Assembly (NCBI GenBank): GCA_017436025.1
Contig: JAFSDX010000062.1
Location: 1 to 57,751 of the forward strand
Source of the DNA: Thermoguttaceae bacterium
GTDB taxonomy: Bacteria; Planctomycetota; Planctomycetia; Pirellulales; Thermoguttaceae
DNA length: 57,751 nucleotides
Reading direction: 5' to 3'
The notes beneath the pieces were generated by a model. The model saw only the letters and a program-made list of their open reading frames with translations, was not told where the DNA came from and made no database searches. The stretch's first letter is position 1; each line of letters opens with the position of its first letter. Of this stretch, positions 48,539 through 57,516 are shown piece after piece. The translations under genes and the position numbers were made by a program.

Positions 48539-49434
48539 CGGCGTTGAGCGCGCGCCGTCAAATATTCGAGCAACGCTTTGTCGAACGGAACCGACGTGTC
48601 AAGTTCGACGAAATCGAACTTCGCGTTCGACGCTTCGCGCCGGAATCGCTCGCGAAATTCGGATAGAGCCGCTTCGTAATCGCCGCGAATCGAGTCCGCG
48701 TCGACGACGATTCGCTCGCCGGTTTCCGGGTCTTCAAGTTCGACGTCGCCGCGAAACGGGAATTTGACCTCCGCTTCGTCGAGAATGTGAAAGAGAATAA
48801 CGTCGTGTCCGGCGTGTCGCAGGCGGTAAATCGCCCGCAACGTTTCCTCCGGGTCGCCGAGGAGGTCGGAGAAGATCATCGTCAGCGAAGCGCGCTTGAG
48901 CATTCCGGCCAACTGCGTCAGCGCGGCGGCGACGTCGGTCGTTCCGCTCGGTTCTAGGTTCGCCAAGGTCGACAAAATCGACGCGAAGTGCGAACGCTTC
49001 GACTTCGGCGGGAGCGAACGCCGGATTTTCTCGTCGAACGCGACCAAGCCGACCGGGTCTTGCCGCCCGATCATTAGGTAACAGAGCGCCGCGGCCAACG
49101 AAATCGCGTATTCGAACTTCGACGTTTCCCCGGAGCCGACCGCCCGGCCCATCGACGCGCTCGCGTCGACGACGAGCCAACCGGTCATATTCGTTTCGGC
49201 TTCGTATTTTCGGACGTAATATTTGTCGGTGCGCGCGAAAAGTCGCCAGTCGATATCTTTAGGGTCGTCGCCGCGTTCGTATTTGCGGTGTTCGCTGAAC
49301 TCGACCGAAAAGCCTTGCAACGGGCTCGCGTGCAGGCCGTGCATAAAGCCCTTGACGATGAACTGCGCTTTTAAGTCGAGCCGCTTGATCGTCCGCGCGA
49401 CTTTCGGGTCCAAATAAGATTCGCTGTTTCGCAT
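48535..49434 (-). CDS. DUF58 domain protein (von Willebrand A-like)
   Basis: 299 residues. It contains the DUF58 signature in the usual order: GFMHGLHASPLQGFSVEFSEHR, YERGDDPKDIDWRLFARTDKYYVRKYEAETN, then a VWA-like fold with VVDASASMG (partial MIDAS, DxSxS) and IFSDLLGD. Family members normally sit beside a MoxR ATPase and VWA/BatA proteins and are thought to help assemble membrane or secreted complexes; none of those is adjacent here. No signal peptide, so it is cytoplasmic. Its stop overlaps the stop of the convergent PSP1 gene by four bases. The ribosome-binding site is weak (GAAAGAA). Confidence 0.9.
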   Translation of the reverse strand: MRNSESYLDPKVARTIKRLDLKAQFIVKGFMHGLHASPLQGFSVEFSEHRKYERGDDPKDIDWRLFARTDKYYVRKYEAETNMTGWLVVDASASMGRAVGSGETSKFEYAISLAAALCYLMIGRQDPVGLVAFDEKIRRSLPPKSKRSHFASILSTLANLEPSGTTDVAAALTQLAGMLKRASLTMIFSDLLGDPEETLRAIYRLRHAGHDVILFHILDEAEVKFPFRGDVELEDPETGERIVVDADSIRGDYEAALSEFRERFRREASNAKFDFVELDTSVPFDKALLEYLTARAQRR

Positions 49435-49542
49435 CCGTTCTTTCGCTTTTCCGCTTTTATTAGCTTCTCGGCTTTTTCGCTTCTTAACTTCGTCGACTTA
49501 GCCGGTTTGGGGCGTCCCAAAATCCGGTTTGTTCGAAAAGGG

Positions 49543-49575
49543 AAAAACGCCGCCCCCGGTTGCAAGGGCGACGTT
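49543..49575 (-). terminator. Terminator of the GspF-like gene
   Basis: On the minus strand a 10-bp stem with one G-U pair (49575-49566 with 49555-49546) is followed by a short T-run (complement of 49543-49547), about 40 bases after the stop. Confidence 0.65.
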
Positions 49576-49613
49576 TGCGCGTCGTCGACTCCGCGTCGAA
49601 CGGCGCCGCGGCG

Positions 49614-50828
49614 TCAAACCGACTCCGTCATTTGGAAGATCGGCAACAGCAACGCGATAATGATGTAAAAGACCGCGCCCGCGAGGATAAGGAGCATCAT
49701 CGGTTCCAACAGGCGCACCATCACGTCGATTTTTTTCGCCAAATCGCGTTCGAGCGACTCCGAAAGGTTGAGCAACACCTTTTCCAACGTGTTCGACTCT
49801 TCGGCGATCGAAATCATCGTCATCGCTTGCGGCGGAATCAAACCGCTGTCGGCCAACGGTTTCGACAACGGTTCCCCCGCCGAAACGCAGTCGACCGCCT
49901 TTTCGACCGCGTGCTGCATCAGCGCGTTCCCGGTCGAGCGCGAACTAATTTCGAGCGCGCGCAGAATCGGAACGCCGTTTTGCAGGAGCGTCCCCAAGAC
50001 GCGGCAAAGTTTCGAAACGCAGGCGCCTTGCGCGACCGGCCCCATCACCGGCAGTTTCAGCTTCCAACGGTCCATCGCGCGGCGCCCCGATTTCGTTTTC
50101 ATCTGAATCCGCAATCCGACGAAAACGGCGAACATTACCCCAAGCGCGTAAAGCCCGTATTTTCCGCAAAAATCACGGAACGCCAAAAGCCAAACGGTCG
50201 CGATCGGCAGGTCTTTGCCGCTGTCGACCAACGACTGGAACATCGGCTCGAACTTCGGAACGAACGCGATCAACAGCACCGAAACGATTAAAATTCCGAC
50301 GGTTAGCAAAACGGTCGGATAAATCATCGCGCCGGTGATTTTCGAACGTATTTCCGCTTGGTCTTCCATAAACTTCGACGTGCGTTTCAGCGCGTCTTCC
50401 AAAAACGCCCCCTCCGACCCGGCGCGAATGACGCTGATCGTTAGGTCGTCGAAGACTTTCGAGTGCGACGCGAACGCCGCGTCGACGCTTTGCCCGTCCG
50501 CGATCTGATCGCCGATGTCGGCGACGACTTCGCGCAAACGAGGGTGCGGCGTCTGTTTTCCGAGCGCGCTAAAAGCGGTCAAGACGGGGACGCCGTTTTC
50601 TAGGAGTTCGCTCAACTGCGTCAAAAAAGCGGCGATCGCGGTCGCGGGCGGCTTGCGAGCGAACCACTTCGACACGTCGACGTCGTTTTTATGCGCGTCC
50701 TCGACCGAAATCGGGAAGAGCCGCTGCGCCGCCAAGCGGTCGAGAACGTCTTTTTTGGTGTTCGCCGTCATCCGTCCGACGACGTCTTTTCCGGCGCTGT
50801 TTTTCGCTTTATATTTAAAATCCGGCAT
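49614..50828 (-). CDS. Type II secretion/type IV pilus inner-membrane platform protein (GspF/PilC family)
   Basis: 404 residues, the normal length. It starts MPDFKYKAKNSAGKDVVG, typical of the family, and has two T2SF repeats (about 65-190 and 270-395), each with LExGxPxxxAL and RAGSEGAFLEDALxRxSKF-type motifs. Three membrane segments are present, after residues 170 and 220 and at the C-terminus (PMMLLILAGAVFYIIIALLLPIF). In the assembly machine it couples the cytoplasmic ATPase (GspE/PilB) to the pseudopilus. No gspE, gspG or gspD is adjacent, so it is an isolated component here; partners are presumably elsewhere. No good ribosome-binding site precedes the ATG. A terminator separates it from the DUF58 gene. 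Confidence 0.92.
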   Translation of the reverse strand: MPDFKYKAKNSAGKDVVGRMTANTKKDVLDRLAAQRLFPISVEDAHKNDVDVSKWFARKPPATAIAAFLTQLSELLENGVPVLTAFSALGKQTPHPRLREVVADIGDQIADGQSVDAAFASHSKVFDDLTISVIRAGSEGAFLEDALKRTSKFMEDQAEIRSKITGAMIYPTVLLTVGILIVSVLLIAFVPKFEPMFQSLVDSGKDLPIATVWLLAFRDFCGKYGLYALGVMFAVFVGLRIQMKTKSGRRAMDRWKLKLPVMGPVAQGACVSKLCRVLGTLLQNGVPILRALEISSRSTGNALMQHAVEKAVDCVSAGEPLSKPLADSGLIPPQAMTMISIAEESNTLEKVLLNLSESLERDLAKKIDVMVRLLEPMMLLILAGAVFYIIIALLLPIFQMTESV

Positions 50829-50913
50829 AAAAATTTGCGTTTTTCGGGAGGAAATCCGTTCGCCGCCGAACGTCGAAACGACGGTCGGCGGCGCGAGTTC
50901 GGCGAAACGAGGC

Positions 50914-52467
50914 TCAGCCGATCAATTTTTCGTAAAGTTCGGCGTACTTGCGCGCGCTTTGCTCCCAAGAGAGGTCGAGCGACATCGCCGTTTTCATCAT
51001 CTTCGCCCAATCGTTCGGACGACGGCGATAGCAGTGGAGCGCCCAATTCATCGCCTTCGCCATATCCTCGGCGGTTCCCCAATAGAAGATAAAGCCGTCG
51101 GCGACGCCCGCGTCGATATTTTCGTCCGACGCGTTGACGACGGAGTCGCGCAAACCGCCGACGTCGCGAACGAGCGGGAGCGTTCCGTATCGGAGCGAGT
51201 ACATTTGGTTGAGGCCGCACGGCTCGTACCGGCTCGGCATCAGGAAGACGTCGGCGCCCGCTTCGATTTGGTGCGAAAGCTCGACGGAGAAGGTCGCGCG
51301 AACGGCGAAGTTGCGCGGATACCGAGCCGCCAAGCGCATAAAGCGGTCGCCGAGAGCGCGGTCGCCGGAACCGAGAATCGCGAACTGAACGTTTTCGCGT
51401 TCGATGAATTCGCCCGCCAAGTCGGCGATGAGGTCGAGCCCTTTTTGCTCGTCGAAACGACTGACGACGCCGAAGAGCGGCGTCCGCGGTTCGACCGGGA
51501 GCCCGAGCATTTCTTGCAGCGCGGCCTTGCACTTCGGCTTGTTTTCGAGAACCGTTTCGACGTCGTAATTCGCGGCGAGGAAGGAGTCGGTCGCCGGATT
51601 CCATTCGTCGACGTCGACGCCGTTCAAAATGCCGGTTAGGTCGGCGGCGCGGTTCTGCAAAACGCCTTGGAGCTTTTCGCCGAACGCTTCCGTTTGAATT
51701 TCTTGCGCGTAAGACGGGCTGACGGTCGTGATCGCGTCGCTGAAAACGATCCCGGATTTCAGGAGGTTCAACTGGCCGTAAAACTCCATTTTGTCGTAGG
51801 AGAAGTAGCTCCAGTCGAGCCCGGTCAACTCCATCGCGCCGCGCCAAAAGCGTCCTTGGTGCCGCATATTGTGGAGCGTCAAAACGGATTTGATTTTGTC
51901 GAAGCGGTTCGCCGGAACTTCCGGGTCGGTCAAGCGCGGACGGACGCCGAAAAAGGTCGACGGCTCGTTAGCGAAGCGCGAACGCGATTTGTACGACGCT
52001 TCCAAAAAGACCGGAACGAGCCCCGTTTGCCAGTCGTTCGCGTGCAACACGTCGACGTCGAGGTCGAGCGCGGCGATCAGTTCTAAAACGGCGCGGCAGA
52101 AGAAGGAGTAACGCTCGCAGTTGTCGCCGTAATCGACGCCTTGGTAATTGTAAAGGCCGTCGCGATAAAAATAATCGTCGTGTTCGATAAAATAAACGTC
52201 GACTTCGGAACCGGCGAGCTTCGCATGACGGACGCCCGCGCCCTTGACGACGTTTCCGACGCGAACGTCGAGCGCGACGCCGCGAAGAGGGGTCAACCGT
52301 TCGCCGGAACGTTCGAAATATTCGCGAACGCATTTGTATAACGGCGTAACGATCGTCGCTTTATGTCCGAGTCGAGAAAGCGCCTTCGGCAACGCGCCGC
52401 AGACGTCCGCCAACCCGCCCGTTTTAGAAAACGGCGCCGCTTCGCTGGTCGCAAACAAAATATGCAT
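50914..52467 (-). CDS. glgA: Glycogen synthase (ADP- or UDP-glucose dependent, GT5)
   Basis: 517 residues; elongates alpha-1,4-glucan. The N-terminal GT5 domain has MHILFATSEAAPFSKTGGLADV with the KTGGL nucleotide-sugar motif, then HANDWQTGLVP and TLHNMRHQGRF. The C-terminal domain has GVVSRFDEQKGLDLI, FLMPSRYEPCGLNQMYSLRYGTLPLVRDVGGLRDSV and ends in the usual helix. GAAGGTG lies five bases before the ATG. No other glycogen gene (glgB, glgC, glgP) is next to it. The donor cannot be decided from sequence alone. Confidence 0.95.
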   Translation of the reverse strand: MHILFATSEAAPFSKTGGLADVCGALPKALSRLGHKATIVTPLYKCVREYFERSGERLTPLRGVALDVRVGNVVKGAGVRHAKLAGSEVDVYFIEHDDYFYRDGLYNYQGVDYGDNCERYSFFCRAVLELIAALDLDVDVLHANDWQTGLVPVFLEASYKSRSRFANEPSTFFGVRPRLTDPEVPANRFDKIKSVLTLHNMRHQGRFWRGAMELTGLDWSYFSYDKMEFYGQLNLLKSGIVFSDAITTVSPSYAQEIQTEAFGEKLQGVLQNRAADLTGILNGVDVDEWNPATDSFLAANYDVETVLENKPKCKAALQEMLGLPVEPRTPLFGVVSRFDEQKGLDLIADLAGEFIERENVQFAILGSGDRALGDRFMRLAARYPRNFAVRATFSVELSHQIEAGADVFLMPSRYEPCGLNQMYSLRYGTLPLVRDVGGLRDSVVNASDENIDAGVADGFIFYWGTAEDMAKAMNWALHCYRRRPNDWAKMMKTAMSLDLSWEQSARKYAELYEKLIG

Positions 52468-53178
52468 CGTTTCACCTTCATCCCGTCGCGGACGCGGCGA
52501 CCGTTCGCAACGTCCGCGTCCGAAAAAATGTCCAAAATATCGTTCTCGCGCTCGAATCGCGTCGCGCCGAATCTATCGGTCGAGACGCGCTCGACGGGAG
52601 ACGTCGTTCGTTTTGTTAAAATAGCGAATTTAACTAAAAGCGGCAAGCCCAACCAACCGCCGATTCGCCGCTTAACATCTAATTTACCATAAATTGACGA
52701 ATTGCAAAGTTGCGCGCGCGGTCGAGCGGACAAAATTCGCATTTTTTCAGCCGAGAGAAAATTTTCGTCCGAAAAAATTTCCTCTTTGCCTTCTTTTCGC
52801 TCCTTTAATCGGCCCAAACGCAAATTCGTCAACCCTTTTCGCCGTCCGTCGACGCTCGAAAACGCCGCGCCAAATTTGCCGATTATCAAGAAAAAAACGG
52901 AAAGTTCGATTTCGCGCCCCCGCGCCCCCTTGACGCGCTCCCCCTTTCCGGCTTAAAATAACGCCGGGCGTCGTCGACTTCGCGCTCGTCGCCGCGTCGT
53001 TTTCGGCCTCGCTCGCCCTTTAATTTTACGCGATTTTCCGTCCTTGCCGACGTCGTTTTTTTTACCCGTTTTTCCCCGCTTGTTCACCTTGCCCGTTTCC
53101 CCGTTTTAAATTACCGGTCGCCCCGTTTTTCCGCGTCGGACGTCGGCGCTTTGTCGAACGTCGGCGCCCTTTCCTCCT
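52468..53178. other. Divergent intergenic region between glgA and recJ
   Basis: About 710 bases with no gene I can support; several short frames have non-coding composition. AT-rich around 52600-52900. The bases just before recJ are a pyrimidine tract (CCTTTCCTCCT) rather than a ribosome-binding site. No tRNA or other structured RNA recognised. Confidence 0.5.
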
Positions 53179-55131
53179 ATGAGCGCGCTCAAAGCAAAAG
53201 AAAACAAGATTTGGATTACCCGTCCCTACGACCCCGACGTCGTCGCTCGGCTCGCGAAGCAAACCGGCGTTTCGCCGCTCGTCGCGCAGGCGCTTGTCGC
53301 TCGTAAGACGACCGAACCGGAAAAGATTCTCCTTTTCTTGGCGCCGCCCAACCTTGCGCGCGGACTTTACGCTCCGGAACGCCTCCCCGGTTGCGCCGAC
53401 GCGGCTCGCGTCTTGGCCGACGCCGTTCGCGCCGGGAAGAAAATCGTCGTTTACGGCGACTACGACGTCGACGGAATGACGGCGACCGCGATTTTGCTCC
53501 AAGCGATTCAAACGGTCGGCGGAAACGTCGGTTATTACGTCCCGAACCGGCTCGAAGAGGGATACGGCCTCAACAGCGCGACGCTCAAACGCCTCCGCGA
53601 CGACGAAAACGCCGACGTCGTCGTTACGGTCGACTGCGGAATCACCAGCTTAAAAGAAGCGGAATACGCTCGCGAAATCGGGCTCGAACTGATCGTTACC
53701 GACCACCATACGCCGATCGTCGATCCGGAAACCGGGAAGCAAATTTTGCCGAACGCCGCCGCGATCGCGCACCCTCGGCTGGAAGTCGACGGTCTCGCCC
53801 CTTATCCTTGTCCGGAACTTTGCGGCGCCGCGGTCGCGTTGAAGTTGGCTTGGGGGCTCGGCAAGGAAATGGCGGGCGGCGAAAACACGTCGCCGGAAAT
53901 GCGCGAATTTCTCGTCCGAGCGGTCGGATTAGCCGCGCTCGGCACGATCGCCGACGTCGTTCCGTTGCAGGACGAAAACCGAACGCTCGTCCGTTTCGCG
54001 TTGGCGCGAAGTTTCATTAGCGACATGCCGCTCGGTTTGAAGTATTTAATCGAAGTCGCCGGAATCAACCCGAACAAAAAGCTGACGAGCGAAGACGTCG
54101 GTTTCTCGATCGCGCCGCGCCTCAACGCCGCCGGGCGCGAGGTCTTGCACGAACGGTCGCCGAAAGACGAAGAGGACGAACGGAACTGGCAGATCGCGAA
54201 ATCGCTCCTCGAAAACCCTTGCCGTCTCGCGGTCGCCGGACAAATGGGGTTGGCGAGTCTCGGCGTCGAGTTGCTCGTTACCGACCGCCCGGAACGCGCC
54301 CGCGAACTCGCGCCGTTCGTCAACAACCTGAACGCGACGCGCCAAAAGCTCGAACGCAAGATAATGGCCGACGCGCTCAAAATGATCGAGGAAGACTTCG
54401 CCGACGCTCCGGCGTTCGTCTTGGCGAGTCGCGACTGGCACCCCGGCGTCGTCGGCGTCGTCGCGGGCCGCTTAGCCGAGCGTTTCTATCGTCCGACGGT
54501 GATGATCGCCCTGCGCAACGCCGACCCGAGCGCCGGCTCCGCTCGCGGCGTCCCGGACTCGAACTTCAACCTTTACGACGCGTTCGACGCTTGCTCGGAA
54601 CATCTCGAACGCTTCGGCGGACACGCGGCCGCCGCCGGACTCGGAATCAAAGAGGCGAACATTCCCGCCTTCCGCGCCGCGTTTTGCGATTACGTCGAGG
54701 ACCGTTTTTCGCCGCAGGAGCGCGTTCCGAAACTTTATCTCGACGGCGAGTTCCCGTTCTCGGCGCTGAACTTCCAAGCGGTTTCCGACCTCGACAAGAT
54801 GTCGCCGTTCGGCGCGGAAAATCCGCGTCCGATTTTCGCCGCTTACGGCGTTTCGCTCGTTGGGCAAGCGCGTCGCGTCGGCGGAGGAAAGCCGAAACCG
54901 GGCGCGCCTCCGGGAGAACAGCCGGTCGGACGCACCTTTTCGGGACGTTTCCGCCAATTTCACGACGAGCGACGCGCCGTCGCGTTCGGTTGCGGCGATT
55001 GGGTCGACGAAATGAACGCGCTCGTCGAAGCCGACCCGAACGTCAAATTCGACGTCGCTTACCAAGTCGTTTTCAACGATTATTTCGGGCAAGTCGAGTT
55101 GCGCCTCCAAGACTGGCGCGTCGCCGAGTAA
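53179..55131 (+). CDS. recJ: Single-stranded-DNA-specific exonuclease RecJ
   Basis: 650 residues, longer than E. coli RecJ (577). Degrades single-stranded DNA 5' to 3' in recombination and mismatch repair. The DHH domain shows YGDYDVDGMTATAIL (residues 92-106), VDCGIT (151-156) and TDHH (174-177), followed by a RAPRLNAAGR-type motif (IAPRLNAAGR). The DHHA1 domain has SRDWHPGVVGVVAGRL and GGHAAAAGL. The OB-fold domain (KMSPFGAENPRPIF) follows. An insert of about 30 residues rich in Gly, Lys and Pro (GGGKPKPGAPPGEQPVG) interrupts the C-terminal domain. All metal-binding Asp and His residues are present. No Shine-Dalgarno sequence precedes the ATG. The 97-base gap to the next gene has its own start signals, so co-transcription is uncertain. 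Confidence 0.94.
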   Translation: MSALKAKENKIWITRPYDPDVVARLAKQTGVSPLVAQALVARKTTEPEKILLFLAPPNLARGLYAPERLPGCADAARVLADAVRAGKKIVVYGDYDVDGMTATAILLQAIQTVGGNVGYYVPNRLEEGYGLNSATLKRLRDDENADVVVTVDCGITSLKEAEYAREIGLELIVTDHHTPIVDPETGKQILPNAAAIAHPRLEVDGLAPYPCPELCGAAVALKLAWGLGKEMAGGENTSPEMREFLVRAVGLAALGTIADVVPLQDENRTLVRFALARSFISDMPLGLKYLIEVAGINPNKKLTSEDVGFSIAPRLNAAGREVLHERSPKDEEDERNWQIAKSLLENPCRLAVAGQMGLASLGVELLVTDRPERARELAPFVNNLNATRQKLERKIMADALKMIEEDFADAPAFVLASRDWHPGVVGVVAGRLAERFYRPTVMIALRNADPSAGSARGVPDSNFNLYDAFDACSEHLERFGGHAAAAGLGIKEANIPAFRAAFCDYVEDRFSPQERVPKLYLDGEFPFSALNFQAVSDLDKMSPFGAENPRPIFAAYGVSLVGQARRVGGGKPKPGAPPGEQPVGRTFSGRFRQFHDERRAVAFGCGDWVDEMNALVEADPNVKFDVAYQVVFNDYFGQVELRLQDWRVAE

Positions 55132-55228
55132 CGCGCCGTTTTCCGCTTACCCGTTATTCCGGGCGGTCGACGAAACTTCCCAAACCGCCCCGCTTACCCC
55201 AATTATCCGAAATTTTAAGGAACCGACG

Positions 55229-56116
55229 ATGCGTAAAATCTTTACCGCCGCTCTTTCCTTCGTCGCGCTGAGCGCCGCGTTCGCCCTTTCCGCGTCGAAC
55301 GTCGCCGCTCAAGACGCCGCGAAGCCGACCCGAACCTTCGAAGAATACGTCCCTTGGCTTGAAAAAACCGGGCTCGACCTGACCGACTATCACATCCACC
55401 TGCGCGGCGGAATGACGGCGCAAAAGGCGGTCGAACGCGCTCGCAAAACCGGCCTCAAGAGCGGCGTCCTCGAAAACAACGGACGCGACTGGCCCCTCTC
55501 GACGAACGAAATTCTCGACAAATTCGTCGCCGAGATCGAAGCGTACAACGCGACGTTGCCCCAAGCCGAGCGCGTCAAAATCGGGATTCAAGTCAACGAC
55601 CGCGACTGGTTCAAGGTTATCGACCCGAAAATCTATCGCCGTCTCGATTACGTTCTCGCCGACACGATGATTATGGGCGTCGGCGCGGACGGCAAACCGC
55701 AAAAACTTTGGCTCCTCCCGAAAGATTACGAAACCGACGAAGACGTTTGGTTCGAACGTTACTTCCAACACTGCATGACGGTCGTCAACGAGCCGATCGA
55801 CATTCTTGCCAACGTTACCTATCTTCCCGATTTTATCGCCGACCGTTACGACGAACTTTGGACGGAAGCGCGGATGCGAACGCTGATTCAAGCGGCGATC
55901 GACAACGACGTCGCGTTGGAAGTGCAAGCGGAATCGGCGTTTCCGAAACCGCGTTTCGTCGAGTTGGCGTTGGAGATGGGCGCGAAGTTGAGCTTCGGCT
56001 CGAACAACTTCGACGACGTTCTGAAAGACGGCTCCGCTTGGAAGGCCGCGATCGAGCGTTTCGAAATTAAGAACGAAAATCTTTGGCGCGACGTTAACTG
56101 GGAAGCCGCGAAGTAA
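55229..56116 (+). CDS. Secreted PHP/amidohydrolase-like protein
   Basis: 295 residues from ATG 55229, with AAGGAA six to seven bases upstream. A signal peptide (KIFTAALSFVALSAAFALSASNVAAQ) directs export. The mature part begins a TIM-barrel-like metal site with DYHIHLRGG (DxHxH, near residues 52-58), then QVNDRDW, VLADTMIMGV and a late EVQAESAFPKPRF followed by LSFGSNN. The pattern fits the PHP or amidohydrolase superfamily, which hydrolyses phosphoesters or C-N bonds with two or three metals. The substrate is unknown, and periplasmic versions are common in planctomycetes. The gene ends 44 bases before a hairpin terminator. Confidence 0.75.
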   Translation: MRKIFTAALSFVALSAAFALSASNVAAQDAAKPTRTFEEYVPWLEKTGLDLTDYHIHLRGGMTAQKAVERARKTGLKSGVLENNGRDWPLSTNEILDKFVAEIEAYNATLPQAERVKIGIQVNDRDWFKVIDPKIYRRLDYVLADTMIMGVGADGKPQKLWLLPKDYETDEDVWFERYFQHCMTVVNEPIDILANVTYLPDFIADRYDELWTEARMRTLIQAAIDNDVALEVQAESAFPKPRFVELALEMGAKLSFGSNNFDDVLKDGSAWKAAIERFEIKNENLWRDVNWEAAK

Positions 56117-56160
56117 GCGTTTCGGCTCCCCTCCGTCTTAACGAAAACGGAAAAATCGCT

Positions 56161-56211
56161 CTTGCGTCCGCCGCGAAAAAACGTTAAACTCGCGTCGGAC
56201 GCAAGTTTTTT
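56161..56211 (+). terminator. Terminator after the PHP-like gene, overlapping the kdsD promoter
   Basis: Perfect 10-bp stem (56161-56170 with 56196-56205), 25-base loop, six T residues (56206-56211). Confidence 0.6.
56162..56190 (+). promoter_or_regulatory. Candidate promoter of the arabinose-5-phosphate isomerase gene
   Basis: TTGCGT (56162-56167), 17-base spacer, TAAACT (56185-56190), 85 bases before the ATG. The -35 lies in the left arm of the terminator. Confidence 0.45.
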
Positions 56212-56274
56212 CCCGCGTTCCGACCAATTTTCCCTTTTAACTAATTAACCGAAACTCTCGACGAGGCAAGCGAA

Positions 56275-57417
56275 ATGGCGACTTCCCAAGCGGCGCAAAA
56301 ACAAGCGGTTTCAACGACTTCGGACGTTCGACGCGAACACTTCCGCGTCGTCGGCGCGCCGGAAACGCCGTCGTCCGCTCCGAACGAAGTCGCCGTTCCT
56401 TTCGAGTCGACCGCGCTTTCAGGCGCCGATTCGGAGGCGCTTTCCTTCGCTCGCGACGTGTTGCTCTCCGAGAGCCGCGCGATTTTGAACCAAATCGAAC
56501 GCCTCGACCGTCGCTTCTGCGCCGCCGTCGAGTTGTTGACGACTTGCGCCGGAAGCGTCGTCGTTACCGGGATGGGCAAAGCGGGCCTGATCGGACGCAA
56601 AATCTCGGCGACGCTCTCGTCGACCGGAACGCCGAGTCATTTCCTTCACCCGGCGGAGGCGTTTCACGGCGATTTAGGGACGGTTCGTCCGGACGACGTC
56701 GTTTTAGCGTTGTCGTACAGCGGCGAAACGGAGGAGCTTTCGCAGATTTTGGCGCCGTTGCGTTCGCGTTCGATTCCGATCGTTTCGATCGTTTCGACGG
56801 CGGCTAGTTCGCTGGGTCGCGCGTCGACGTTGGTTTTGGAGATCGGTTCGATCGAAGAGGCGGACGCGCTCCGCTTGGCGCCGAGTTCGAGCGCGGCGGC
56901 GATGTTGGCGGTTGGCGACGCGTTGGCGTTGGCGGCGAGTCGACGGCGCAAGTTCCGAGCGGAGGACTTCGCGAAGTTTCACCCGGGCGGTTCTTTAGGT
57001 CGACGTTTAAGCCGCGTCGACGACCTGATGCGTCCTCTTTCGCAATGCCGAATCGCGTCGGACGCCTTGTCGATTCGCGAAATTTTCGTCTCCTGCCGCA
57101 AGCCGGGCCGCCGCGTCGGCGCGATTCTGTTGACCGACGACGAAGGCCGCTTAACCGGCGTTTTCACCGACGCGGACTTAGCGAAACTCTTCGAAACCCG
57201 CGACGCCGATTTCTTCGACCGTCCGATTCGCGACGCGATGACGCGTTTCCCGTCGGTCGTTCGAAGCGGCGCTCTAATGTCGGAGGCGCTCGCGACGTTG
57301 AGTTCGCGCAAAATCAGCGAACTTCCGGTCTTAGACGAGCGCGGCGTCCCGCTCGGCGTCCTCGACGTTACCGACTTAGTCGACTTTTTCCCGACGCCGT
57401 TCGAGCCGGCGAACTAA
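56275..57417 (+). CDS. kdsD: D-arabinose 5-phosphate isomerase (KpsF/GutQ family)
   Basis: 380 residues from ATG 56275, with GAGG nine bases upstream. Interconverts ribulose 5-phosphate and arabinose 5-phosphate, the first step to KDO in lipopolysaccharide. The SIS domain (about 90-225) contains VVTGMGKAGLIGRKISATLSSTGTPSHFLHPAEAFHGDLG and SYSGETEE. HPGGSLGRRL links to two CBS domains (about 250-310 and 320-378; TGVFTDADL, PVLDERGVPLGVLDV). An N-terminal extension of about 50 residues, Ser/Ala/Pro-rich, is not in E. coli KdsD (328 residues). It fits with lpxA elsewhere in the window. Sugar-alcohol-linked GutQ-type roles are possible, as sequence does not separate them. Confidence 0.92.
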   Translation: MATSQAAQKQAVSTTSDVRREHFRVVGAPETPSSAPNEVAVPFESTALSGADSEALSFARDVLLSESRAILNQIERLDRRFCAAVELLTTCAGSVVVTGMGKAGLIGRKISATLSSTGTPSHFLHPAEAFHGDLGTVRPDDVVLALSYSGETEELSQILAPLRSRSIPIVSIVSTAASSLGRASTLVLEIGSIEEADALRLAPSSSAAAMLAVGDALALAASRRRKFRAEDFAKFHPGGSLGRRLSRVDDLMRPLSQCRIASDALSIREIFVSCRKPGRRVGAILLTDDEGRLTGVFTDADLAKLFETRDADFFDRPIRDAMTRFPSVVRSGALMSEALATLSSRKISELPVLDERGVPLGVLDVTDLVDFFPTPFEPAN

Positions 57418-57480
57418 ACGTCGCCGCGCCCGCCGCTTAAACAAAAACGCCGTCCTTAGGCGGGTGTCCGTAAAACAGTT

Positions 57481-57516
57481 AAGCGTCCCTATGAAAAGTT
57501 CATAGGGACGCTTTTT
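57481..57516 (+). terminator. Perfect hairpin with T-run downstream of the isomerase gene
   Basis: 15-bp perfect stem (57481-57495 with 57499-57513), three-base loop AAG, followed by T residues. It works on the plus strand, 63 bases after the kdsD stop. Its right side also encodes the last codons of a minus-strand small ORF, so it may belong to the foreign segment instead. Confidence 0.75.

Noticed and set aside
52468..53178. Structured RNA or tRNA in the glgA-recJ gap
   Set aside because: No cloverleaf, TFC-loop motif or strong hairpin could be found by eye.
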